Origin: Bacteroidales bacterium | GTDB taxonomy: Bacteria > Bacteroidota > Bacteroidia > Bacteroidales > UBA12077 | Reading direction: 5' to 3' | Assembly: GCA_030156305.1 (NCBI GenBank) | Contig: JASGMZ010000025.1 | Coordinates: 1 to 19,682 of the forward strand | DNA: 19,682 nucleotides | Shown: piece by piece, positions 8,080 to 14,737 of the stretch | How the letters are laid out: each line of letters opens with the position of its first letter | Numbering within the stretch: the first letter of the stretch is position 1 | Made by a program: the position numbers and the translations under genes | The notes under the pieces: generated by a model | Databases searched by the model: none | Told to the model about the DNA's origin: nothing | What the model saw: only the letters and a program-made list of their open reading frames with translations

Positions 8080-10572
8080 ATGAGAAAAATTGTTCTGTTC
8101 ATTCTATTTTCCTTGCTTGCAGCAGATTTTTATGCACAGGAAAATATCAATGCAAAAGAAATCTTTATGGATGCCGAATATTACATCCTCTATGAAGATT
8201 ACCAGGAAGCACTTCCTCTTTATCAAAAATTAGTAAGCAATGGTAAAAATGATGCCTACGTTAATTATCGTATTGGCGAATGTTATTTAAACATTCCGGG
8301 ATTAAAAGACAAAGCCATCCCCCATCTTGAAAAAGCAAAGGAAAATATTTCCTTAAAATTTAAGGAAGGTTCGCTAAAAGAAACTGCGGCTCCGGAACAA
8401 ACCCTGTTTTACCTTGGAAAAGCCTATCAAATTAATAATAAGCTGGATAAGGCAATAGAGTTTTATCAAAGATTTAAAGAGATGTTGGCTGTTGATGATA
8501 TTTATAATATCGACTATGTTGACCAACAAATTCAAACTTGCATGAATGCAAAAGAATTAATGCAAAATCCGGTAAAAATAAAAAAAACAAATTTGGGAAA
8601 ACCTATAAATAACGAATATCCCAACACCAGACCCGTAGTCTCTGCTAACGAAAACATACTTCTGTACACCACAAAATTAAAATTTTATGATGCCATATAT
8701 TTTTCCCAAAAAACAAATGGTGAATGGCAGGTACCCCAAAACCTAACTCCGGTCATTAGATCCGATGGTGAGTTTTATCCATCATCTATTTCTTTTGACG
8801 GGAAAACATTTATTTTATTTAAATATGAAGGTTTTAGTGGCGATCTATACATTAGCAGGTATGAAAAAGGAACCTGGCAGATCCCTGAAAAATTAAATAA
8901 AAATATTAACTCCAGATCCTGGGAAACAAATGCATGCCTGTCTCCCGATGGAAACACAATTTATTTTGTAAGCGACCGAAAGGGAGGTTTTGGCGGACTG
9001 GATATTTACAAATCTACCTGGAATGAGGAAACACAAACCTGGGGAGAAGCAATCAATTTAGGCCATGAAATTAATACTCCATTTAACGAGGAAATACCCT
9101 CAATTTCTGATGACGGAAAAACCCTTTATTTTAGTTCTCAGGGACATTACAATATGGGAGGATTCGATATATTTTATGCAAACAAATCAGACGAAAATCA
9201 ATGGTCAACTCCTGTTAATATTGGTTATCCCATAAACACCACCGATGATGACCTTTTCTTCTGTCCTGTTAAAAATGGAAATTTTGCCTATATTTCTAAA
9301 TTTGATGAGAATGGTTTTGGCCAGGAAGACATTTTCCGTATTGAAATATTCTCTCCCACCCACCCATTTCTTGTAAATGTTAAAGGACAAGTTACTTTAC
9401 AAGATAATAAAACCGATTTTAACGCAAAAGATTTTAGCATTCATGTGATGAACTCATCTAAAACTAAAATTTTAGATACCCTCTTATTAGATGAAGAAAC
9501 CGGAAAATTTAGCGTTGACTTAAAACCAGGGAACTACAATTTTTTTTTTAACGGAAAAGAATATAAACAAAAAACCAAATCATTAATTATTCCTGAAAAT
9601 TATACCCGCGATGATTTAACACTTAATGTTGAATTAGTTCCCTTGGCTGTTAGCACAGGCGAATACCTTACCATTAAAAGTATTTTTTTTGACTTTGATT
9701 CTTATCATTTAACAAAAGAAGCTAAAATTGAGCTGGAACGATTATATAACTTAATGATTAAATATCCCAGCTTATACATCGAAGTTATAGGACATACCGA
9801 TGCCATAGGTTCTGCCTTTTATAATTTAGAATTATCCATTAAAAGAGCGCGTGAAGCTATAAATTATTTAACGCAAAAAGGAATAGAACAAAAAAGATTT
9901 GTAGCAAAAGGAGCCGGAAAAGAGGAGCCGGTTGCCATTAACACAAACGTTGATGGAACAGATAATCCCGAAGGACGAAAATATAACCGACGAGTAGAAA
10001 TTAAAATTCATAAATCAGATAAAAAATTAATTATAAAAGAAGATATAAATATTCCGGAACATTTAAAACACCAAAATTTATCGTATTATGTTTTAATTGC
10101 AAAACAAAAAGATAAATTACCTGACAATTATTTTGAATCATACGAAGCATTAAAAAATTATCCGATTAAAGAACATAAAAATTCAGAATATGTATATACC
10201 CTGGGAAATACGAAAGAAAAATCTGAATTAATTAAAATTTTTAACACCATACTTGAGCTAGGTTTTGATAATGCCGAAATTATTTCGAGTTATGATTTAC
10301 AAAATATCCTATATCAAAACAAAACCAGATCAGAGGTAAACCTTGATAATAGTACTGCACTATTTGGTATTCAATTAAAAGCACTTCAAAAACCAGTTGA
10401 TGTAAAAACATTTGAACCGCTTGAGGTGAAAAAAATTAAATGCATGGATGGCTATTATCGCTACATTTATGGAGAATATAATTCCTTCAAAAAAGCCCAA
10501 GAAAAATTAAATGAAATAATTGAAAAGGGATATACTGATGCATTCGTGGTAAACTTAAATCAGCTAAAATAA
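8080..10572 (+). CDS. PorE-like TPR, PD40, OmpA protein with C-terminal SPOR-like repeats (third paralogue)
   Basis: Exported protein of 830 residues predicted to hold peptidoglycan in the periplasm. Signal peptide 1-19 (MRKIVLFILFSLLAADFYA), TPR-like region about 20-170 (YEDYQEALPLYQKL), PD40 propeller about 175-425 (GNTIYFVSDRKGGFGGLDIY), and a carboxypeptidase-regulatory-like beta domain about 428-525. An OmpA/Pal peptidoglycan-binding domain lies at about 530-645, with FFDFDS, GHTDAIG, NLELSIKRAREA and NRRVEI, including the aspartate and arginine positions that bind diaminopimelate in this family. The domain order up to here is that of PorE of the type IX secretion system. Two further SPOR-like stretches follow at about 668-735 (YYVLIAKQKDK) and 762-830 (FGIQLKALQK, YRYIYGEYNSFKKAQEK), which could add glycan binding. 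There is no lipobox. The acetyltransferase gene starts 5 bases downstream. A role in secretion or envelope integrity is inference. Confidence 0.85.
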   Translation: MRKIVLFILFSLLAADFYAQENINAKEIFMDAEYYILYEDYQEALPLYQKLVSNGKNDAYVNYRIGECYLNIPGLKDKAIPHLEKAKENISLKFKEGSLKETAAPEQTLFYLGKAYQINNKLDKAIEFYQRFKEMLAVDDIYNIDYVDQQIQTCMNAKELMQNPVKIKKTNLGKPINNEYPNTRPVVSANENILLYTTKLKFYDAIYFSQKTNGEWQVPQNLTPVIRSDGEFYPSSISFDGKTFILFKYEGFSGDLYISRYEKGTWQIPEKLNKNINSRSWETNACLSPDGNTIYFVSDRKGGFGGLDIYKSTWNEETQTWGEAINLGHEINTPFNEEIPSISDDGKTLYFSSQGHYNMGGFDIFYANKSDENQWSTPVNIGYPINTTDDDLFFCPVKNGNFAYISKFDENGFGQEDIFRIEIFSPTHPFLVNVKGQVTLQDNKTDFNAKDFSIHVMNSSKTKILDTLLLDEETGKFSVDLKPGNYNFFFNGKEYKQKTKSLIIPENYTRDDLTLNVELVPLAVSTGEYLTIKSIFFDFDSYHLTKEAKIELERLYNLMIKYPSLYIEVIGHTDAIGSAFYNLELSIKRAREAINYLTQKGIEQKRFVAKGAGKEEPVAINTNVDGTDNPEGRKYNRRVEIKIHKSDKKLIIKEDINIPEHLKHQNLSYYVLIAKQKDKLPDNYFESYEALKNYPIKEHKNSEYVYTLGNTKEKSELIKIFNTILELGFDNAEIISSYDLQNILYQNKTRSEVNLDNSTALFGIQLKALQKPVDVKTFEPLEVKKIKCMDGYYRYIYGEYNSFKKAQEKLNEIIEKGYTDAFVVNLNQLK

Positions 10573-10577
10573 AACGA

Positions 10578-11132
10578 TTGAACATTTTAATTGGCAAAAT
10601 TACGCAGCTAAGAGCTATTGAACCCAACGATATTGATTTAATTTATCAATGGGAAAACAATGCTGAAATATGGCAGATAAGTAATACACTTACACCTTTC
10701 TCCCGATCAATAATTAAACAATTTATTAATAATGCGCATTTAGATATTTTCCAGGCAAAACAATTACGCCTGATGATTGACAAAATCGATAAAAAACCAA
10801 CCGAAACGGTTGGAACCATTGATTTATTTGATTTTGACCCTTTTCATAAGCGGGCGGGTATTGGTATTCTGATTGCCGAAGAAAAAGACCGGCAGAAAGG
10901 TTACGCCTCCGACGCATTGGACGTTTTAATAAACTATTGTTTTTCAGTACTTCAGCTACATCAACTTTACTGCAATATATCTTGCGACAACATATCAAGT
11001 ATTAAGCTCTTTGAAAATAAAGGATTTAAACTTATAGGGGTAAAAAAAGATTGGCTATTAACACCCGAAGGTTGGCAAAATGAATTGATGTATCAACGAA
11101 TTAATTCCGGAACATCTTTTAAAAAAATATAG
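10578..11132 (+). CDS. GNAT-family N-acetyltransferase (RimJ/RimL or SpeG type)
   Basis: Cytoplasmic acetyl-CoA-dependent acetyltransferase of 184 residues. Recognisable elements are the N-terminal strand LRAIEPNDIDLIYQWENN, the acetyl-CoA-binding motif A RAGIGILIAEEKDRQKGYAS (the RQKGYA turn holds the pyrophosphate), and the C-terminal NISSIKLFENKGFKLIG. The substrate (a ribosomal protein, polyamine, amino sugar or another amine) cannot be told. The start is a TTG at 10578, five bases after the stop of the third PD40 gene. No in-frame ATG occurs before residue 66 or so, well inside the domain, so TTG is the best available start and translational coupling is likely. The 3' end overlaps the convergent HsdR-N gene by 40 bases. 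Confidence 0.83.
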   Translation: MNILIGKITQLRAIEPNDIDLIYQWENNAEIWQISNTLTPFSRSIIKQFINNAHLDIFQAKQLRLMIDKIDKKPTETVGTIDLFDFDPFHKRAGIGILIAEEKDRQKGYASDALDVLINYCFSVLQLHQLYCNISCDNISSIKLFENKGFKLIGVKKDWLLTPEGWQNELMYQRINSGTSFKKI

Positions 11133-11539
11133 TTTTGTTTTTCAACATCAATTTTACAACAGTAGTGTTCCAAACCATTCGTAACAACTAAATATTCAAC
11201 ATTTAATTTCATATTATACCGTGCAATCTGATCAAAAACTTTTTGATTAATATGAACATTTGTTGCCTTACACTCAATAATTAAAAAAGGTTGTCCCAAA
11301 CGATTATAAACAACAGCATCGCTCCTTTTCGATAAAGTATTCAGTTTAAATTCTTTCTCAACAGCTATTAGCGAAGCAGGATATTTTTTTTCTTCTACAA
11401 GGTATTTCAGAAAATTTTGCCGAACCCACTCTTCAGGTGTTAATAAAACATATTTCTTTCGGATAAAATCAAAAATATATTTTCTTTGTTCTTTAAATTT
11501 TATATTAAACGAATAAGTTGGTAAATTTAGCCGGTCCAT
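11093..11539 (-). CDS. stand-alone HsdR N-terminal-type PD-(D/E)XK nuclease domain protein
   Basis: A 148-residue protein that matches only the N-terminal nuclease domain of type I restriction R subunits, with no helicase. Residues fitting the PD-(D/E)XK fold are D74 in KRSDAVVY, E89 and K91 in IIECKAT, a possible first glutamate at E61 or E63, and Q104/Y108 in QIARYN, matching the QxxxY motif of RecB-like and HsdR nucleases. The site looks complete, so nuclease activity is plausible. There is no specificity or methylation subunit nearby, so a restriction system is unlikely. I recall small proteins of this type adjacent to holA and AMP nucleosidase in many Bacteroidota, which suggests a housekeeping DNA role. 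It is divergent from the AMP nucleosidase gene (73-base gap) and its 3' end overlaps the convergent acetyltransferase. Confidence 0.8.
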   Translation of the reverse strand: MDRLNLPTYSFNIKFKEQRKYIFDFIRKKYVLLTPEEWVRQNFLKYLVEEKKYPASLIAVEKEFKLNTLSKRSDAVVYNRLGQPFLIIECKATNVHINQKVFDQIARYNMKLNVEYLVVTNGLEHYCCKIDVEKQNYIFLKDVPELIR

Positions 11540-11612
11540 TCTATAGAAATTAGAATAAATTTTACCGAAATATCATATTTTTTAAAGAGAAAAAAAAATA
11601 ATACACCATAAT

Positions 11613-12383
11613 ATGAAAACAAAAGAGGAAATAGTAAAAGATTGGCTTCCAAGATATACAGGTTGCCCTTTAGACAAATTTGGAGAATATATCCTTTTAA
11701 CAAATTTTAGTCATTATCTTGAGTTATTTGCCGAGTGGCATAACGTATCCATTATAGACCTGTCAGCCAACATGCCATGTGCTACAGCTGATGGAATTAC
11801 CATGATAAATTTTGGAATGGGAAGTGCAAATGCAGCAACCATTATGGATTTATTAAGTGCTATTGAACCCAAAGCGGCATTATTTCTGGGTAAATGTGGC
11901 GGATTAAAAAAGAAAAATAACCTGGGCGATTTTATATTACCCATTGCTGCCATCCGGAGCGAAGGTACCTCTAACGACTATTTACCCCCTGAAGTTCCTG
12001 CATTGCCGGCATTTAAATTACAGATGGCCGTTTCAAGTTCTATTCGCGATTTAAACCGCGATTATTATACCGGAACGGTATTTACTACCAATAAAAGAGT
12101 GTGGGAATATGATAGCAGATTTAAAAAATACTTGCAAAAAACACGATCCATGGCTATTGATATGGAAACGGCAACCATTTTTATTGTTGGGTTTGCTAAT
12201 GAAATTCCTTCTGGCGCCCTACTGATGGTTACCGATCAACCGATGATTTCTACCGGTGTTAAAACAAGCAAAAGTGATAGACTGGTTACGGAGAAATTTG
12301 TCGATCATCATGTTAAAATAGGAATTAATGCATTAAAAGAGATTAAAAACAATGGCGAATCGGTTAAACATTTACGTTTTTAA
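11613..12383 (+). CDS. amn: AMP nucleosidase, short form
   Basis: Cytoplasmic enzyme of purine salvage that hydrolyses AMP to adenine and ribose 5-phosphate. The protein of 256 residues belongs to the nucleoside phosphorylase fold: glycine-rich phosphate-binding segment GMGSANAAT (68-76), core strand ALFLGKCGGL (89-98), nucleoside-binding AIDMETATIF (181-190), and TDQP with D208 at the base-contact position. It corresponds to the catalytic C-terminal half of the E. coli-type Amn and lacks the N-terminal regulatory domain, as is usual in Bacteroidota. A related nucleoside phosphorylase activity cannot be excluded from sequence alone. The start is the ATG after an A-rich leader. The holA gene follows after 32 bases, probably in the same transcript. 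Confidence 0.85.
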   Translation: MKTKEEIVKDWLPRYTGCPLDKFGEYILLTNFSHYLELFAEWHNVSIIDLSANMPCATADGITMINFGMGSANAATIMDLLSAIEPKAALFLGKCGGLKKKNNLGDFILPIAAIRSEGTSNDYLPPEVPALPAFKLQMAVSSSIRDLNRDYYTGTVFTTNKRVWEYDSRFKKYLQKTRSMAIDMETATIFIVGFANEIPSGALLMVTDQPMISTGVKTSKSDRLVTEKFVDHHVKIGINALKEIKNNGESVKHLRF

Positions 12384-12415
12384 GCTAAATGTTTTTAGGT
12401 TAAAAGGATTTTGAT

Positions 12416-13420
12416 ATGAAATACGAACAAATTATTGCTGATTTAAAAAATAAAATCTATAAACCCATCTATTTTCTTTTTGGCGATGAACCATATTTTA
12501 TTGATTTAATTACCAAATATATACAGAACAATGTTCTAACCGAAGAGGAAAAAGCTTTTAATCAAACCATTTTATATGGAAAGGATACCGATATCTATAG
12601 CGTAATAAATGCAGCTAAGAGATTTCCAATGATGGCTAACTACCAGGTTGTTATTGTTAAAGAGGCACAAGATATTAAGGATATCGAACCGTTGGTTCAT
12701 TATGCAACAACTCCCTTAAAATCAACAATCTTAGTTATTAATTACAAATACAAAACGATAGACAAACGGAAAAAACTTTATAGGGTAATTCATGAAAATG
12801 CGGTCGCTTTTGAATCGCGAAAGCTTTACGATAATGAAATCCCAGGATGGATTAATAATTATGTAAAAACAAAAAATAAACAAATTGGCCCAAATTCCGG
12901 AATGTTGTTAAATGAATATCTGGGTAACAACTTAGGTAAAATTGCGAATGAGCTGGATAAATTAATTATTACCCTACCAGATAAGGAAGATAAAATCACT
13001 ACAGCCCATATTGAACGTAATATTGGCATAAGCAAAGACTACAATAATTTTGAGTTACATAAAGCGTTAACCCAAAAAAATGTTTTGAAATCCAACCGCA
13101 TTGTAAACTATTTTGCCCATAATCCAAAAGATAACCCAATAACGCTAACCTTAACTTCGCTGTACATGTTTTACAGTAAAGTACTGGCTTATCATTTTAT
13201 CAAAAATAAAAAAGACCGCCGCAGTGTTGCTGCAACATTAAAAGTAAATCCATATTTTCTTGGCGATTATGAAACTGCAGCGAGACAATATAATCCTAAA
13301 AAAGTAGTTGAAATAATTGAGCTGCTGAGAGAATACGATTTGCGCTCGAAAGGGTACAATAATGTAAGCACCTCACCTGGAGAACTATTAAAAGAACTGG
13401 TATACAAAATATTACACTAA
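12416..13420 (+). CDS. holA: DNA polymerase III, delta subunit (clamp loader)
   Basis: Clamp-loader subunit that opens the beta sliding clamp. The 334 residues show the family's N-terminal region (YFLFGDEPYFIDLIT, about 19-33, a degenerate nucleotide-binding-like turn without a true Walker A lysine), then NAAKRFPMMANYQVVIVKEAQD in the clamp-binding part (given here as residues about 62-83), the middle domain around NYLGNNLGKIANELDKL-like residues, and the C-terminal collar containing KSNRIVNYF and the conserved ending YNNVSTSPGELLKELVYKIL. Length is normal. It is followed by the rhomboid gene after 10 bases, which suggests co-transcription of amn, holA, the rhomboid gene and gmhB. Confidence 0.9.
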   Translation: MKYEQIIADLKNKIYKPIYFLFGDEPYFIDLITKYIQNNVLTEEEKAFNQTILYGKDTDIYSVINAAKRFPMMANYQVVIVKEAQDIKDIEPLVHYATTPLKSTILVINYKYKTIDKRKKLYRVIHENAVAFESRKLYDNEIPGWINNYVKTKNKQIGPNSGMLLNEYLGNNLGKIANELDKLIITLPDKEDKITTAHIERNIGISKDYNNFELHKALTQKNVLKSNRIVNYFAHNPKDNPITLTLTSLYMFYSKVLAYHFIKNKKDRRSVAATLKVNPYFLGDYETAARQYNPKKVVEIIELLREYDLRSKGYNNVSTSPGELLKELVYKILH

Positions 13421-13430
13421 CAACTTTAAT

Positions 13431-14048
13431 ATGACTATTTTTATCATTATTGTAACATCATTGATATCTATTGTGGCTTTTGGCAACAGAGAACTATTTG
13501 AAAAGTTACAGTTAAATCCTTATAAGGTATACCATAAAAAAGAATGGTACAGATTAATATCACATGGGTTCTTGCATGCCGACTGGGTACATTTAATCAT
13601 CAATATGATTGTTCTGCTTTCGTTTGGTAGTGCTGTAGAAAACATTTTTAAACAATTGGCTGCCAATGGAATCATTAAATCACCGGTTCTTGTTTTTGTG
13701 TTGCTGTATTTTATTAGTATGATTGCGGCAACCTTAACTACTGTTGTTAAACAAAAAGATAACGCATGGTACAATTCGGTAGGTGCATCGGGTGCAGTCT
13801 CGGCCATAATTTTTACCAGTATCTTTTTCCAACCGTTGGCCAGGCTTTATTTGTTTGCCGTAATTCCTATTCCGGGCATTGTTTTTGGCGTTTTATACCT
13901 TGGTTATTCGCATTATATGAGCAAAAAAGGAGGTGATAACATCAACCACGATGCACACTTCATTGGTGCTGTAGTAGGTTTTATTTTCCCTTTATTTATC
14001 GATCCATCTTTAATTCATGTGTTTTTAAATCAACTTTTTAATTTTTAA
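13431..14048 (+). CDS. rhomboid-family intramembrane serine protease
   Basis: Inner-membrane protease of 205 residues that cuts transmembrane helices of substrate proteins. The catalytic dyad is visible: S120 in GASGAVSA and H176 in INHDAHFIGAVVGF, together with the oxyanion/structural motif H54-xxx-N58 in HLIINM. Hydrophobic segments fall at about 1-18, 52-72, 84-104, 118-135, 140-160 and 175-192, consistent with a six-helix core. There is no cytosolic or zinc-finger extension. The substrate is unknown. It is placed between holA (10 bases upstream) and gmhB (6 bases downstream), so it is probably co-expressed with both. The catalytic residues argue against an inactive pseudoprotease. Confidence 0.92.
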   Translation: MTIFIIIVTSLISIVAFGNRELFEKLQLNPYKVYHKKEWYRLISHGFLHADWVHLIINMIVLLSFGSAVENIFKQLAANGIIKSPVLVFVLLYFISMIAATLTTVVKQKDNAWYNSVGASGAVSAIIFTSIFFQPLARLYLFAVIPIPGIVFGVLYLGYSHYMSKKGGDNINHDAHFIGAVVGFIFPLFIDPSLIHVFLNQLFNF

Positions 14049-14054
14049 CTGCCT

Positions 14055-14552
14055 ATGAATAAAGCTGTATTTTTCGACAGAGACGGAGTAATTAATTACG
14101 AACGTGGCGAATATACTTACCTGCCTAAAGACCTTATAATTAATGAAGGGATTATTCCATCGTTAAAAAAATTACAGGAGCATGGTTTTTTATTGATTAT
14201 CGTAAGTAACCAGGGGGGGATATCTAAAGAGTTGTACACCAAAGAACAGGTTGAAGAAGTGCATCAATATTTAAAGGACGAATTAAAAAAACACGAAATC
14301 CAATTAACCGAAATTTATTATTGTCCGCATCATGCGGCTTTTGAAAATTGCCTGTGCCGTAAACCCAAAAGCCTGATGCTGGAAAAAGCCATTGCCCGGT
14401 TCGATATTGATAACCAGTCATCATACATGATTGGCGACAGCGAACGAGATATTACGGCTGCCAAAAAACTTGGATTGAATACCATTAAAATTGAACCTAA
14501 CGAGAATATTGAAAAATATATCCATAAAATTATAATACCCAACAAACAATAA
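14055..14552 (+). CDS. gmhB: D-glycero-D-manno-heptose 1,7-bisphosphate 7-phosphatase (HAD-IIIA)
   Basis: Cytoplasmic phosphatase that makes heptose 1-phosphate on the way to nucleotide-activated heptose for lipopolysaccharide or glycoprotein glycans. HAD motifs are D8 and D10 in FFDRDG, S51 in VSNQGG, K103 in CRKP and D128 in GDSERD. The zinc-binding loop typical of GmhB is present as C90-P-H92 followed by C99-L-C101. Length 165 residues is slightly short for the family but all motifs are present. A histidinol-phosphatase of the same HAD class is an alternative, but the CxH...CxC loop is shared by both and there are no histidine genes nearby. The codons for GG at 54-55 make a run of seven Gs at 14213-14219, an odd composition for this AT-rich region. 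Confidence 0.87.
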   Translation: MNKAVFFDRDGVINYERGEYTYLPKDLIINEGIIPSLKKLQEHGFLLIIVSNQGGISKELYTKEQVEEVHQYLKDELKKHEIQLTEIYYCPHHAAFENCLCRKPKSLMLEKAIARFDIDNQSSYMIGDSERDITAAKKLGLNTIKIEPNENIEKYIHKIIIPNKQ

Positions 14553-14594
14553 GAAATTTAGTATTTTAATAATGGTAAAAAGTAAACTTTTATT

Positions 14595-14602
14595 TACCTT
14601 TG
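14595..14602 (+). promoter_or_regulatory. candidate -7 promoter element of the hicAB remnant
   Basis: TACCTTTG is an exact TAnnTTTG match placed 24 bases before the hicA-like start codon at 14627, in the right position for a short leader. A clear -33 TTTG is not seen at 18-22 bases upstream. It overlaps the right arm of an imperfect inverted repeat (GGTAAA at 14574-14579 with TTTACC at 14593-14598). Confidence 0.45.
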
Positions 14603-14610
14603 TCGTATAA

Positions 14611-14622
14611 TTAACCGGTTAA
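14611..14622. promoter_or_regulatory. perfect palindrome, probable HicB operator
   Basis: TTAACCGGTTAA is a perfect 12-base palindrome lying between the candidate -7 element (ends 14602) and the hicA-like start codon (14627), roughly over the expected transcription start. HicB proteins with a DNA-binding domain commonly repress their own operon from such a site, and the hicB gene here encodes a helix-turn-helix. The function is inferred; the symmetry is seen directly. Confidence 0.55.
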
Positions 14623-14626
14623 ATAA

Positions 14627-14734
14627 ATGAAATGTTCTGAGCTTTACAGGCTTTTAATTAAGGAATGGTTGGTATCCTGTTTCATAAAGATGGCCACATG
14701 TAAAATTAAAAGAGAAGCTGGATTAAAGGAGTAA
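14627..14734 (+). pseudogene. hicA: decayed hicA toxin gene (frameshifted and internally deleted)
   Basis: A short open frame of 35 codons directly before hicB. It starts MKCSELYRLLIK, a typical HicA N-terminus, and ends KIKREAGLKE, a typical HicA C-terminus, but is far shorter than the usual 55-65 residues. Skipping the G at 14663 restores the HicA-like continuation NGWYPVS (14664-14684), after which a TAA, RWP and HVK (14685-14705) appear in that frame. This resembles the expected region around the catalytic histidine of HicA (G-S-H). The stretch between that histidine and the C-terminal helix is missing. I read this as a toxin gene inactivated by one frameshift, substitutions or small indels, and a deletion of roughly 20-25 codons. 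A small functional protein is possible but less likely. Confidence 0.6.
14726..14732 (+). promoter_or_regulatory. strong Shine-Dalgarno sequence before hicB
   Basis: AAAGGAG lies five bases before the ATG at 14738 and overlaps the end of the hicA remnant. Most genes in this window have A-rich leaders without such a site, which is normal for Bacteroidota. The site decides the hicB start and could keep the antitoxin translated independently of the broken toxin frame. Confidence 0.6.
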
Positions 14735-14737
14735 CGT

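Noticed and set aside
11093..11539. Part of a type I restriction-modification system or defence island
   Set aside because: No HsdM, HsdS or helicase is nearby; the neighbours are housekeeping genes, so defence is not supported.
14574..14598. Imperfect inverted repeat GGTAAA...TTTACC as a terminator of gmhB
   Set aside because: The stem is AT-rich and interrupted, no T tract follows, and it overlaps the candidate hicAB promoter.
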